This document shows, piece by piece, positions 46,109-55,189 of a stretch of DNA of 64,000 bases (position 1 is the stretch's first letter; every line of letters begins with the position of its first letter). Source of the stretch: Fuerstiella sp. (GTDB taxonomy: Bacteria; Planctomycetota; Planctomycetia; Planctomycetales; Planctomycetaceae); the NCBI GenBank assembly GCA_022447225.1, contig JAKVAZ010000001.1, positions 465,824-529,823 of the forward strand, read 5' to 3'. Below the pieces are notes generated by a model, which was given only the letters and a program-made list of their open reading frames with translations, made no database searches and was not told the origin of the DNA. Position numbers and translations under genes: made by a program.

Positions 46109-47947
46109 ATGTCGTCGGAAACAAATCGAACAGAGCAGGAACGCAGTGTTCTGGCAGAAGCTCAGTCCCGAGGATCTCTGGCGACCCTGAGAGCCTTTGT
46201 TCGGCTGTCGGGTCCTGGATGGCTGCAGAGCGCAATCACACTGGGAGGCGGTTCGCTTGCCGGGGGGCTCTTCCTCGGAATTCTCGGCGGCACGAGCCTG
46301 TTGTGGCTGCAACTGGTAGCAATCGCCATGGGCGTGGTGATGTTGTCTGCCATCAGCTATGTGACTCTTTCCACAGGTGAACGACCGTTTCGAGCCATCC
46401 GGAACCATATCAATCCGGTACTTGCCTGGGGGTGGGTCCTGGCCACAATCGCGGCCAATATTATCTGGTGTATGCCACAGTTCAGTCTGTGTTTTGCCGC
46501 TCTGGAAAACAACCTGCTGCCTGATCAGACAGACGCTTTGGTTGTCAGTTTTTACGCCGATCAGGTTGAGGATCTCAAACGCGAAATGACTCCTGATCAA
46601 CTTGAAACACTCACAAACAGTGCGCTGAGTGATCAGATTCAGGACAAAAATCGGTTTAAGTTTGCGGTCTCCGGCATGTTTCTGGTGATGGCCGGCATCG
46701 CTGTTTATCTCAACGGCCAGCGTGGCAAAGCAGCAAAGCTGTTCGACATTTTCCTGAAATGTCTGATCGGACTGATCGTGCTGTGCTTTGTGGGTGTGGT
46801 TTTCAAACTGACGCGCGGCGGCAGCCTCAACTGGTCAGAAATCGTCAGGGGATTTGTTCCAAATTTTTCTCAGTGGAATCAGCCGGCCGGAACCATTGCC
46901 GATCTGATAGGTGAATTGTCTGCTGATGCGCAGAAATTCTGGACAGCCAAAGTCGTCAGTGCTCAAAGCGGAGTGATGATCGCTGCTGCTGCGACGGCCG
47001 TTGGAATTAATATGACGTTCCTGATGCCTTACTCCCTGCTCAAACGTGGCTGGGATCGAAATTTTCGCGGACTGTCGAGATTCGATCTGGCCACTGGCAT
47101 GGCAGTTCCCTATGTGCTCGTGACGAGTTGCATTGTGATTGCTGCGGCGACTCAGTTTCACGGCAAAGCCGATGAGAAATTTCTTAGCAGCGATCCGGCG
47201 ATCATGCAGCAAAGTGTCCTGTTCGGTAAGACAACTGCAATGCTGAAGGAACGCGTGGTCGGTCCGGAAGCCTGGAGCAAACTGGCGAAGGCAGACCGGG
47301 GGACGCTGACCGACGAAGAACTTTTGCAGGTGGCTGCCTTGCCGGCAGCCGAAAAAAGAATCGCGTCCTCACTGACAAAACGTGGAGCTTTTGATCTTTC
47401 GAAAGCACTGGAACCGCTGTTGGGAAAGAGAACATCGGGTTACGTGTTCGGACTTGGGATTTTGGGAATGGGGTTTTCAACTATTATCATTCTGATGCTG
47501 ATCAATGGATTTGCCTTCTGTGAAATCCTCGGCCGACCTCTGGGAGGCTGGCCGTACATCACGGGGTGTTTAATTGCCGGTGCCGTTGGAGCGTCATGGC
47601 CGTGGTTCTGGGACGGGCAGAGTAAGGTCTATCTTAGCATTGTGGCGTCCAGCTTTGGATCCATGCTGTTGCCCATCGCGTATGTGACATTTTTCCTGTT
47701 GATGAACAGCCCTCGTGTTCTGGGCGACGCGATGCCCCGAGGGTTCCGTCGCCTGATCTGGAATCTACTGATGGGGATATCTGTTCTGGGCGCGGTCGCG
47801 GCTGCCGGTAAAGCAATCTTTGATAAAGCATCCAATCCACAGACCGGGCCGGTGGTTATTACAGTGGCGGCGGGATTTGCGGTTGCTGTGATTGTGAGTC
47901 TGCTTGATGGGCGCCGATTCTCGAAACAAAAACAGAAGCAGCCGTGA
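46109..47947 (+). CDS. Nramp-like divalent metal transporter
   Basis: A 612-residue inner-membrane protein with about 11-12 hydrophobic segments. The first (GPGWLQSAITLGGGSLAGGLFLGIL) corresponds to the Nramp first helix, with a divergent metal-site sequence. Polar loops of about 50-70 residues are inserted between later helices, including a stretch from 345 to 415. It is divergent from larC across a gap of about 220 bases, so a role in nickel uptake for the pincer cofactor is possible, but this is inference from position. It overlaps the convergent prepilin-peptidase gene by 89 bases. Confidence 0.75.
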   Translation: MSSETNRTEQERSVLAEAQSRGSLATLRAFVRLSGPGWLQSAITLGGGSLAGGLFLGILGGTSLLWLQLVAIAMGVVMLSAISYVTLSTGERPFRAIRNHINPVLAWGWVLATIAANIIWCMPQFSLCFAALENNLLPDQTDALVVSFYADQVEDLKREMTPDQLETLTNSALSDQIQDKNRFKFAVSGMFLVMAGIAVYLNGQRGKAAKLFDIFLKCLIGLIVLCFVGVVFKLTRGGSLNWSEIVRGFVPNFSQWNQPAGTIADLIGELSADAQKFWTAKVVSAQSGVMIAAAATAVGINMTFLMPYSLLKRGWDRNFRGLSRFDLATGMAVPYVLVTSCIVIAAATQFHGKADEKFLSSDPAIMQQSVLFGKTTAMLKERVVGPEAWSKLAKADRGTLTDEELLQVAALPAAEKRIASSLTKRGAFDLSKALEPLLGKRTSGYVFGLGILGMGFSTIIILMLINGFAFCEILGRPLGGWPYITGCLIAGAVGASWPWFWDGQSKVYLSIVASSFGSMLLPIAYVTFFLLMNSPRVLGDAMPRGFRRLIWNLLMGISVLGAVAAAGKAIFDKASNPQTGPVVITVAAGFAVAVIVSLLDGRRFSKQKQKQP

Positions 47948-49154
47948 GCAGGGCGACAGTGGCGACCCAGTCGATCCAGGGAGGTGTCACGGTCCACCGC
48001 CAGCCATTGTAACTGGGCAGGGTTGTTCCGTTTAGCAACTGATCCCAGCAGAGGATCAATGTACAACAGGTGACGAACAGAAACAGTGGCAGCAGTTTTT
48101 GCAGGTTCGACACGGCGAACCGCTTCAGCAGTCCGATTGCAGCGACGGCGATTGCCAGCAGAGCCCAGGTCATCTGCCAGCCACAAAAGACTCCGGTGAG
48201 CAGAAACAAACTTCTGACCGTCAGCGCCAGTGAACGGTTTTGTGACACCGTTCGAGCGGCGAGCCAGCCTGTCATCAGACCGGAGACTGCGCCAGCCAGG
48301 CCATCAATTGATCCAGGCAGACTGATTCCTGTGACCAGTACAGATCCACCCAGCCACGGTGGCAGCGTCCAGTCAATGCCCCAGAATCGATCGATCGTTT
48401 CCGGCAACGGGACAATAACATGAACCGGACGCAACTCCGGCCACAGTATACCGAGGATCAATCCCGCAGCGGCACCCAGAGCAACCAGACGATTGGGAGG
48501 TGCGTGACCGTCCAGACCAATCATGCACAATGCCAGCACCACGGTCAGATAGAACGTGTGCGCAATAAACCAGCCCAGTAACTCCCCGCGGCCCTGCTGA
48601 ACGATCAGTTCAAATGTACTATATCCGTTTCCGATTCTGTCACTCAGGGGCAGATTTGCTGCATTGCTGCCCGTTTCCACAAAAAGAACGATGAGAAACA
48701 GAATGCCGACCGTGAATTCGATGAGCGGATATCGGGACGAAATGGGAACCTGGCAATAGCGGCACCGGCCTCGAAGTGTCAGCCAGCCCAAAATGGGGAT
48801 GTTGTCGCGGGCGGTCAGTTCTGTTTCACAGAACGGACAGCGGGAACCTGGATGAGACAAGGCCTTTCCGGCCGGCATACGATAGATCACGACGTTCAGA
48901 AAACTGCCGATGCAGGAACCCAGTACAAAAATCCATAGTCCGGCCATCAATTCGTACAACTGATGTCTCAGGGAGTGCCACAGTTCCTCCGGACCGGAAT
49001 GGTGGGTGATTTCAGCTGCCTGGGCGGCTTCCGTCAGCAGTATCCATGTCAGGAAACACAGTACAGAACCGGACACGAGTGCTTTGGACCTGCGAGAATA
49101 TGTTCTCTGGGCAGAGTTCAGAAAGATATTCTGATCCTTTTTTCGTGTTACCAT
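47859..49154 (-). CDS. Prepilin peptidase (A24) homologue lacking catalytic aspartates
   Basis: A 431-residue membrane protein of the type IV prepilin peptidase family. The N-terminal zinc-binding methyltransferase part is present: SCIGSFLNVVIYRMP (near 79-93) and cysteine pairs C106/C109 and C131/C134. The C-terminal protease part looks degenerate. The usual D-x6-PD motif is GLDGHAPPN (213-221), with glycine in place of the first aspartate. The segment that should hold GxGD (about 308-318, just before GVFCGWQ) reads LALTVRSLFLL. It may be a methyltransferase-only or structural protein. It ends inside the Nramp gene on the other strand. Confidence 0.82.
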   Translation of the reverse strand: MVTRKKDQNIFLNSAQRTYSRRSKALVSGSVLCFLTWILLTEAAQAAEITHHSGPEELWHSLRHQLYELMAGLWIFVLGSCIGSFLNVVIYRMPAGKALSHPGSRCPFCETELTARDNIPILGWLTLRGRCRYCQVPISSRYPLIEFTVGILFLIVLFVETGSNAANLPLSDRIGNGYSTFELIVQQGRGELLGWFIAHTFYLTVVLALCMIGLDGHAPPNRLVALGAAAGLILGILWPELRPVHVIVPLPETIDRFWGIDWTLPPWLGGSVLVTGISLPGSIDGLAGAVSGLMTGWLAARTVSQNRSLALTVRSLFLLTGVFCGWQMTWALLAIAVAAIGLLKRFAVSNLQKLLPLFLFVTCCTLILCWDQLLNGTTLPSYNGWRWTVTPPWIDWVATVALLTAASVFVSRIGAHQADSQSQQPQIPPPL

Positions 49155-49626
49155 CTGCTAATTTTGTACCGGGACACTGAATGATTCAATGCAAACACCC
49201 TGGTAAAGCAGAACAGATGACATCGTGAATCAATGTGCAGAGTGTCGGGAATACAAGGCAACCTTGCCCGATATTGCACGCCAAAAACGGAATCTCCGCT
49301 ACGAGCCGCACGTTGCAGCCGGTGGCGACGGAGCAGCCGGATCAACCCGTACGTCTGGTTTAACGTGTGCTGCTGAACGTGGCAGGCAGGATACGAACAG
49401 CACTTCATCCAACTACTGCTGCTCCAATGCTTTGTGTAATCTCAAGTGAATTTGATCCCGATAGAACAGGCATCACCAGGGGCATGCAGGCAATTTTGAG
49501 ACTGCGTGCGGAGCACGGGCCGTTTGCCGTGTTCTCCGTGCCCTCTGACAAGGAAGACATGACAGTTCGAAGCCCTGGATGGCAGTGTTAACGTTCCATT
49601 TTTATTGCTTTGCTTCGTTGAAAACC
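49155..49626. other. Intergenic gap
   Basis: About 470 bases between divergent genes. No frame matches a family. Promoters for both neighbours should be here. Confidence 0.35.
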
Positions 49627-50106
49627 ATGTCGCCTGAAGAACTGCTGCAACAACTGGAAGAATACGAGTCGCGCAGAAAACGTAAAGATCGACGGCCAAA
49701 ATGGCTGAAACACTTCATTCAGCGGGTAGCGGAGTTGTTTGAACCTTTGCGTGATGTTGCTCGGGTTGGATACGACTGCCGAATGGACGAACACGGCTGG
49801 CTCATCCGCATGTATCTTGGCACGACCGAGATTATCGGAGGTCCCAAAGACGGACAAATTGAACATGCCGGGTTCCGAATGGATATCCGGCAGCTGATTG
49901 AATCATTCGGCCGCATTGATCGACTGGAATGGTATTCGGTATCCAATGATGAACCCCATGAATTCGGCGGACAGCTTCGCTCACTGCTGAGTCTCGTGGG
50001 GACTGTGGATGACGGTCACAGAATTCAACTTGAACTGCTGGCCAGTCCGCCAAAGTACATACCATCCGGCGTGCACCGCACTGCAGATGACAGGATTCAA
50101 AATTAG
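49627..50106 (+). CDS. Conserved hypothetical protein
   Basis: About 159 residues, soluble, with a basic N-terminal helix (LLQQLEEYESRRKRKDRRPKW) and a mixed alpha/beta core that includes GGPKDGQIEHAGFRMDI and DRLEWYSVSNDEPHEFG. I do not recognise a family. ATG 49627 is the best start; an upstream one at 49579 adds a hydrophobic stretch without a signal-like end. Confidence 0.6.
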   Translation: MSPEELLQQLEEYESRRKRKDRRPKWLKHFIQRVAELFEPLRDVARVGYDCRMDEHGWLIRMYLGTTEIIGGPKDGQIEHAGFRMDIRQLIESFGRIDRLEWYSVSNDEPHEFGGQLRSLLSLVGTVDDGHRIQLELLASPPKYIPSGVHRTADDRIQN

Positions 50107-50206
50107 TCACATGATCCACGATCATCGAAGGAAACAGGACTGCCTTCGATCGCTGACTCGCCGACAGGTGAAACGACAGCCAAAATTAGGGTGAACTGGG
50201 TCGGGC

Positions 50207-50252
50207 AACGGCACTTCGGAGAGAGTTTTCGGGATCTCAACGAAGTGCCGTT
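50207..50252. terminator. 12-bp-stem hairpin, probable terminator
   Basis: AACGGCACTTCG (50207-50218) pairs exactly with CGAAGTGCCGTT (50241-50252), and an inner GAGA/TCTC can extend the fold. A pyrimidine-rich CTCTTCTTT follows. It lies 100 bases after the hypothetical gene ending at 50106 and is likely its terminator. Confidence 0.6.
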
Positions 50253-50314
50253 CTCTTCTTTGTGTCGTGCGGGACACCCAGGACTGGTTCTGCAGAGTGG
50301 CCGGACGGCCACGG

Positions 50315-50340
50315 AAACACGGCGGGACGACCCCGTGTTT
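50315..50340. terminator. Second hairpin between convergent genes
   Basis: AAACACGG (50315-50322) and CCGTGTTT (50333-50340) form a perfect 8-bp stem with a 10-base loop. It lies 44 bases beyond the stop of the leftward EF-hand gene and could end its transcript. Confidence 0.45.
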
Positions 50341-50383
50341 GGTTATGTGTAGTCGTCTGCTTATGAACCGGACCTGTCCGGCA

Positions 50384-51121
50384 TCACTTTGATTTTGATT
50401 TCTGCCTGCGGCGGTCAAATCGAATTGTCAGTTCCTTTTCAGTGAGTTCCCCGTCTCCGTCTGCATCAATGCGGTCGAATCGGGTCTTAAGCCGGTCGGG
50501 TGCCTCGTTGCGACTGATGCGACCGTCCTGGTTTTTGTCAAAACGCCGGAACCGCTCCAAAGGAACTGATCGACGCCCGTCTTTTCGCTGTTTTTTCGTC
50601 AACCGGTCTTTCTGTTTGCGAGTGCCTTTCATTTCGGAATCTCTGATGCGGCTGTCCTTTGGATCTTTCCGCATGGTCTTCGATTTTCCGCCGCGTTCCG
50701 TCATCTGAAAAAAGTCTTTGACTGAGATGGCGTTCTTTCCGGTCCGTTTCAGAAGTTTTTTAAAACGCTTTTTTCCAGGGGCAGGGACTTCATTCAGCGT
50801 GATCAGGCCGTCCCTGTTACGGTCGAGTCTTTCAGGGTTCAGTCGTTGTCGCTGACTTCGCTGGCGTCCGGCAGGCGTCTTTCGAGGCTGAGGATCGGTC
50901 AGTGCCTGGTTGAGTTCCTGCGACGTCAGACGTGCGTCTCCGTTGTTGTCTGCAACACGCAGTGCTCGCGCGAACCAGACTCGCTGAGGCTCGGCCACCT
51001 CACCTGAGACAATCACACCGTCGTGATTTCTGTCAAGAACTTCAAACAGTTCATTATTCACCGCAGGATTGCTCGCGACAGCCAGTAGTGTGGCAATCGC
51101 TCCAGATATAAAAGTCATCAC
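50384..51121 (-). CDS. Exported EF-hand protein
   Basis: A 245-residue protein with a signal peptide (about 1-18) and five EF-hand-like loops: DRNHDGVIVSGE, DNNGDARLTSQE, DRNRDGLITLNE, DKNQDGRISRNE and DADGDGELTEKE. The middle (about 125-185) is very basic (KQKDRLTKKQRKDGRR). Calcium binding is likely; a structural or sensor role outside the cytoplasm is inferred. It has no clear operon partner. Confidence 0.85.
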   Translation of the reverse strand: MMTFISGAIATLLAVASNPAVNNELFEVLDRNHDGVIVSGEVAEPQRVWFARALRVADNNGDARLTSQELNQALTDPQPRKTPAGRQRSQRQRLNPERLDRNRDGLITLNEVPAPGKKRFKKLLKRTGKNAISVKDFFQMTERGGKSKTMRKDPKDSRIRDSEMKGTRKQKDRLTKKQRKDGRRSVPLERFRRFDKNQDGRISRNEAPDRLKTRFDRIDADGDGELTEKELTIRFDRRRQKSKSK

Positions 51122-51618
51122 CGGTTCCTCAATGGGTCAGCAGGCCTTGGAAATGAGTATCTGAAATTTTGAGTCGACACCGAGCGGTCCTGACAAAGCC
51201 ACTTCAGGAGTGGTTGCCGGCGACCGCCGTTTCATGGTGGATGCGGTCAGGGTGGCGGGGTAGCCAGCAAACGAAAACACAGTACCGCAGTATCCCGACA
51301 GGCATCATTCTATTGATCTTAAACCATCGTCTGTCGGAAAAGTGTCGTTCTGATTGTCCGAACCGGGAAATTGTCTGCGAATCGGACGGATGCACATGTT
51401 TCCCGTGTCCGACGATTTGCGTCCGAACAGGCAACCTGCTGCAATCCGAACAGTAGATTGTGTTTCACAGCAAAGGCCTTTGTCCTGCCTGTCGCCGGGG
51501 TTTGTTCCCTGTACGCGGACATCTGTGCAACCTGACCCGGACCGAAAGAAGTCCCGGCACGCCGAAAAGTGTCTGCCGGGTTTGGTTGTGACCCCATCAC
51601 TCTTTGAGCCCCGTTCCC
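51122..51618. other. Intergenic gap
   Basis: About 500 bases between divergent genes. No recognisable frame on either strand; should hold both promoters. Confidence 0.35.
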
Positions 51619-52413
51619 ATGAAATCAAATCCTGTCAAGGCGGCTCTCGCCGATGGTAAACCGCAAATCGGTACCTGGTTGTCTTTGCCGTCGGTGTTTT
51701 CTGCCCGGCTGATGGCCCGAGTCGGGTTTCCGTGGCTCACAGTGGATCTTGAACACAGCCCCACCAACTGGGAAACGGCATCTCTGATGTTTGCAGCGAT
51801 TGCGGATGCGGGATGCGTTCCCCTCGCTCGTGTTCCACGAGGTGACCATGATCTGATCAAGCGGGTACTCGACGGAGGGGCTATGGGGATTGTCGTTCCT
51901 ATGGTGGATACCGTCGAACAGGCAAAAACAGCCATCGCGGCGGCCAAATATCCGCCGACCGGGAACCGGTCAATTGGAGGAACAATCCCCGCGCTGAACT
52001 ATCAGGCCACAGCCGGTGAGTATTATGACCGAGCCAACGATGAAACGATTGTGGTGCTGCAGACTGAATCTCCTGAGGGGATTGCCAACGCTGACGAGAT
52101 TTATTCTCTGCCAGGCGTCGATGCAATTTTCGTCGGGCCAAACGACCTGTCCTGGCAGATGAAGGCTGCTGACGGAACCCCGCCGACGCCTGACGAATTT
52201 GAAGCCGCTCTGCAGAAAGTACTGTCGGCCGGAAAAAAATCAGGGACACCTGTGGGAATGCATACGAGGTCCGTTGAGGAAGTCGAGCAGCGAGTCAGCG
52301 AAGGCTGGCAGTTTTTGGCGATTAAAAGTGAATTGCGAATGATGGTGGAACAGGCTGACAGAGACGTGAGGGCACTGGGTCTGCAGGCGGCTGATGACTT
52401 GGCACGATACTGA
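51619..52413 (+). CDS. HpcH/HpaI family aldolase
   Basis: About 264 residues. The TIM-barrel HpcH/HpaI class II aldolases cleave 2-keto-3-deoxy acids, such as 2-dehydro-3-deoxyglucarate, into pyruvate and an aldehyde. Family motifs are [58 protein letters not shown] with a metal-binding glutamate, and [17 protein letters not shown] 51619 is used. Confidence 0.9.
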   Translation: MKSNPVKAALADGKPQIGTWLSLPSVFSARLMARVGFPWLTVDLEHSPTNWETASLMFAAIADAGCVPLARVPRGDHDLIKRVLDGGAMGIVVPMVDTVEQAKTAIAAAKYPPTGNRSIGGTIPALNYQATAGEYYDRANDETIVVLQTESPEGIANADEIYSLPGVDAIFVGPNDLSWQMKAADGTPPTPDEFEAALQKVLSAGKKSGTPVGMHTRSVEEVEQRVSEGWQFLAIKSELRMMVEQADRDVRALGLQAADDLARY

Positions 52414-52421
52414 TCACATCG

Positions 52422-52448
52422 AGCCCTGATGAAATGTTCAACAGGGCT
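52422..52448 (+). terminator. Hairpin after the aldolase gene
   Basis: AGCCCTG (52422-52428) and CAGGGCT (52442-52448) make a perfect 7-bp stem with a 13-base loop, nine bases after the stop. No T-run follows. Confidence 0.4.
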
Positions 52449-52648
52449 ACAGAACGTACAGAGTGATGAACTGTCCCGTTTCATGAGAAACTGTGTGAAG
52501 CAGAACTGAGTTTTCTTTTTTCTCTGAGACGTCAGGATCTGACGAAGGCCCTGAAGTTCTGGCGTCTGTTCAGGATGAAGGAAGTGTCTGCGGGAATGGC
52601 GCTCAACCGGTCTTCGACGGTTCCTGGTGAAATCCGGCGATCAAAGAT

Positions 52649-53233
52649 ATGTCCGCAAACACGGATCTCTATGACAAAGAAATCTCCGGTCGGATTGTTG
52701 GAGCTGCCAAATCCTCTCTTCCTGTTGAGATCACGGAACGCTACCACGACCTGCTTTGCTGGATCGACAGTGTGCTCGATTCCAGCCTGCGTTTTGCTCG
52801 ACCGGTCAGCGAATTCACCATGCAACGGCTCCCCGGGTATTACTCTGAGGGGTTTCTGAGTGCTTCCCGGGCCATCATCTGCAAACAGTGCCCTGCCGTC
52901 CCGCTGACAGAATTTGGTCTCCGAGACGATGCCCTGCCCTCGCCTTCGGACGCCGCCGGTTTTACGCTGAGAGATGTTTATTTTGTGACACATGAGTCGG
53001 TTGACGACGAGTCCACTCATTTCCATGAATTGATCCACGTTGTCCAGTGGCACATACTGGGAGACGAGTGTTTCTTTCACCTGTACGCCAGTGGACTGCT
53101 TTCTGCCGGCTATCGGTTAAGTCCACTCGAAGAAATTGCATATGATCTGCAGTCACGTTTTGATTCCGATGACGCAGAATTTGACGTGATCATGGAAGTG
53201 CGCAGACGCCTGGCGAATCTGTGTATGCCGTGA
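52649..53233 (+). CDS. Uncharacterised HExxH protein (zincin-like)
   Basis: A 194-residue protein with FHELIHVVQW near residue 130, an HExxH zinc motif placed in a helix. After it, GYRLSPLEEIAYDLQ gives a glutamate (E-E-I-A) about 30 residues downstream that could be the third ligand, as in gluzincins. No signal peptide is present and no family is recognised. It may be a small metalloprotease or a structural zinc protein. ATG 52649 is chosen. It precedes the beta-propeller gene by about 95 bases. Confidence 0.65.
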   Translation: MSANTDLYDKEISGRIVGAAKSSLPVEITERYHDLLCWIDSVLDSSLRFARPVSEFTMQRLPGYYSEGFLSASRAIICKQCPAVPLTEFGLRDDALPSPSDAAGFTLRDVYFVTHESVDDESTHFHELIHVVQWHILGDECFFHLYASGLLSAGYRLSPLEEIAYDLQSRFDSDDAEFDVIMEVRRRLANLCMP

Positions 53234-53327
53234 AAGCTGAATGGGTCCCGTTGCTCACTGTGAACGGCAGCCCTGCTGCGGAATGACCCGGCTTGTTTCC
53301 CTTCAGGCAGAATCTAACGAGATCAAT

Positions 53328-54875
53328 ATGAACCGATGTGGAACGGCGAGTCGGATGTTCATTCCTCAGGTTTGTGTCATCTGCATTCTGTTCGTGCTGA
53401 CAGTCGCCACTGCGGACTGTCAGTTGGTAACGGGTGCAAACCATGATGATTCTGAAATTGATATCGGACTGGAAAACCAGCTGCTCTTTGACGACAGCCT
53501 GATTGAATCAAAGCAGGGTTTTCGGACAACGATGAATCCTGCAACCCGAACAGATCATCCGGTGCTGGAACCACAGAGAGAATGGGAGACGTACGGCTGC
53601 TTTGCTCCCACAGTGCTGGTCCGTGAGGGTGTGTACCATATGTGGTACGGTGCCACGGGAGAGGACAGCAAATCGCGACTTTGCTATGCGACTTCCGAAA
53701 ACGGGATTCAGTGGCAACGAGCCGGTCTTCGGATGTACGCGTACAAGGGACGCAGAGAAACGAACATTGTCTTCCCTCATTACGGAAGTGTCTTTTTCGA
53801 TCCTGCTGCCAAACCGGGGCAGAACTTCAAGATGATCGGCGGCTGGCGGGAAAAGTATCAGTACAGGAACGTATATGACGGCGGGGCCCGGTTTCGCTAT
53901 GAGGATCCGCCGCCCGCCACATGGCATTACACGGCGGTTTCCGGTGCCTGCTCTCCCGACGGTATCCACTGGGCCGAATGCAGCCGCAACCCGATCATGC
54001 CCTGGTATACAGACACGAGAAACGTGGCTTTCCGGGACGACCGTACCGGAAAGTATGTGGCATACGTTCGCTGGAATGAACACTTTCGGATTGAGGACGG
54101 TGTCGTCAAGGGTTCGTTTGATTATCGAGCCATCGCGCGAGCCGAGAGTGACGATTTCGAAAATTTCCCCCCACCCGAGAAGATCATGGAACCGGACTTC
54201 AGTGATCCCGAGGATAAGGACCTTTGGGGCGGTGGTCTGTATGATTCGGCGGCGATGAAGTACCCGTTCGCTGCAAATGTCTATTTCATGTTTACCGCAG
54301 CGTACCACCATACGAGCGACACCCTGGACATCCAGCTTGCCGTGAGTCGCGACGGAAAGAGTTTTCACCGCTGGCACGAACCTTTTCTTCGACTGGGACG
54401 TGAAGGAACGTTTGATTCCTCCATGATTTATATGGGCGTGGGGATGCTGCCTGTCGGTGATGAAATCTGGATGTACTACGCCGGCTACGATAAGCTCCAC
54501 GATCAGGCTCCGGTCGACAGTTATCGATCGGCGATCGGCCGTGTGAAGGTGCGGCGCGACGGCTTTGTTTCGCAGGATGCTCCGGCGGAAGGGGGCGTAC
54601 TGACCACACGAGCCTTCAATCTGCAGGGGAACCGCCTGCTGGTGAATATGGATGCGAGTTCACGGGGCGGGCTTCGTGTCGAGATTCTGGATGAAGCAGG
54701 ACGCGTGATTCCAGGCTTCAGTCGGGTAGACGCCGATCGTCTGGATCGAAACGATTTGCGTAAGGTTGTCACCTGGAAGGGCAATTCGGCACTGTCAACG
54801 CTGGATGGTCAAAAGGTCCGGCTTCGATTCATCGGCGAACGGGTCAAACTCTATGCATTCCGGTTCGTTGAGTAA
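53328..54875 (+). CDS. Secreted glycoside hydrolase-like five-bladed beta-propeller protein
   Basis: About 515 residues. A signal peptide (about 10-30) ends near TADCQ. The remainder has the repeat pattern of five-bladed propellers related to GH32/GH43 families: HMWYGATGEDSKSRLCYATSENG, GKYVAYVRWNEHFR, QLAVSRDGKSFHRW and MYYAGYDKLHD. The last 110 residues are a beta-sandwich (LLVNMDASSRGGLRVEILDEAG). The substrate cannot be told; many planctomycete members are uncharacterised. ATG 53328 is the best start. Confidence 0.78.
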   Translation: MNRCGTASRMFIPQVCVICILFVLTVATADCQLVTGANHDDSEIDIGLENQLLFDDSLIESKQGFRTTMNPATRTDHPVLEPQREWETYGCFAPTVLVREGVYHMWYGATGEDSKSRLCYATSENGIQWQRAGLRMYAYKGRRETNIVFPHYGSVFFDPAAKPGQNFKMIGGWREKYQYRNVYDGGARFRYEDPPPATWHYTAVSGACSPDGIHWAECSRNPIMPWYTDTRNVAFRDDRTGKYVAYVRWNEHFRIEDGVVKGSFDYRAIARAESDDFENFPPPEKIMEPDFSDPEDKDLWGGGLYDSAAMKYPFAANVYFMFTAAYHHTSDTLDIQLAVSRDGKSFHRWHEPFLRLGREGTFDSSMIYMGVGMLPVGDEIWMYYAGYDKLHDQAPVDSYRSAIGRVKVRRDGFVSQDAPAEGGVLTTRAFNLQGNRLLVNMDASSRGGLRVEILDEAGRVIPGFSRVDADRLDRNDLRKVVTWKGNSALSTLDGQKVRLRFIGERVKLYAFRFVE

Positions 54876-55189
54876 CGTGCTGAACGCCGATGAACGATCA
54901 CGGAGTCTGTCGTTGGGTCGTGTCGACATTTGTTTGTCTCTGTCTCCTGTGATTTTGAGGCTGATAACAGGATGCGATCTGTCATTCGATAAAATATCTG
55001 AGATAGTTCTGAACAAAGCGGCGAGCCAGGACCCGATGGCCCGGTTATGGTGAGGATCCAGTCGCCGGCAGGTGACAGAATCGCTCAGTCAGGGTGGTTA
55101 GTTCTGAAAATTTGGTTTGTCATCATTCGCGGCAGGAAGATCGCAAAACAGGTCGCGGGTAATGCGCAAGGTTAAGTTTTTATTCTCTA
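54876..55189. other. Intergenic gap
   Basis: About 310 bases. No supported gene; the promoter of the SMP-30 gene should lie here. Confidence 0.3.

Noticed and set aside
49148-49449. Short frames on both strands in the gap at 49.2-49.6 kb
   Set aside because: Composition is Arg/Cys-rich, as in chance translation, and no family match was seen.
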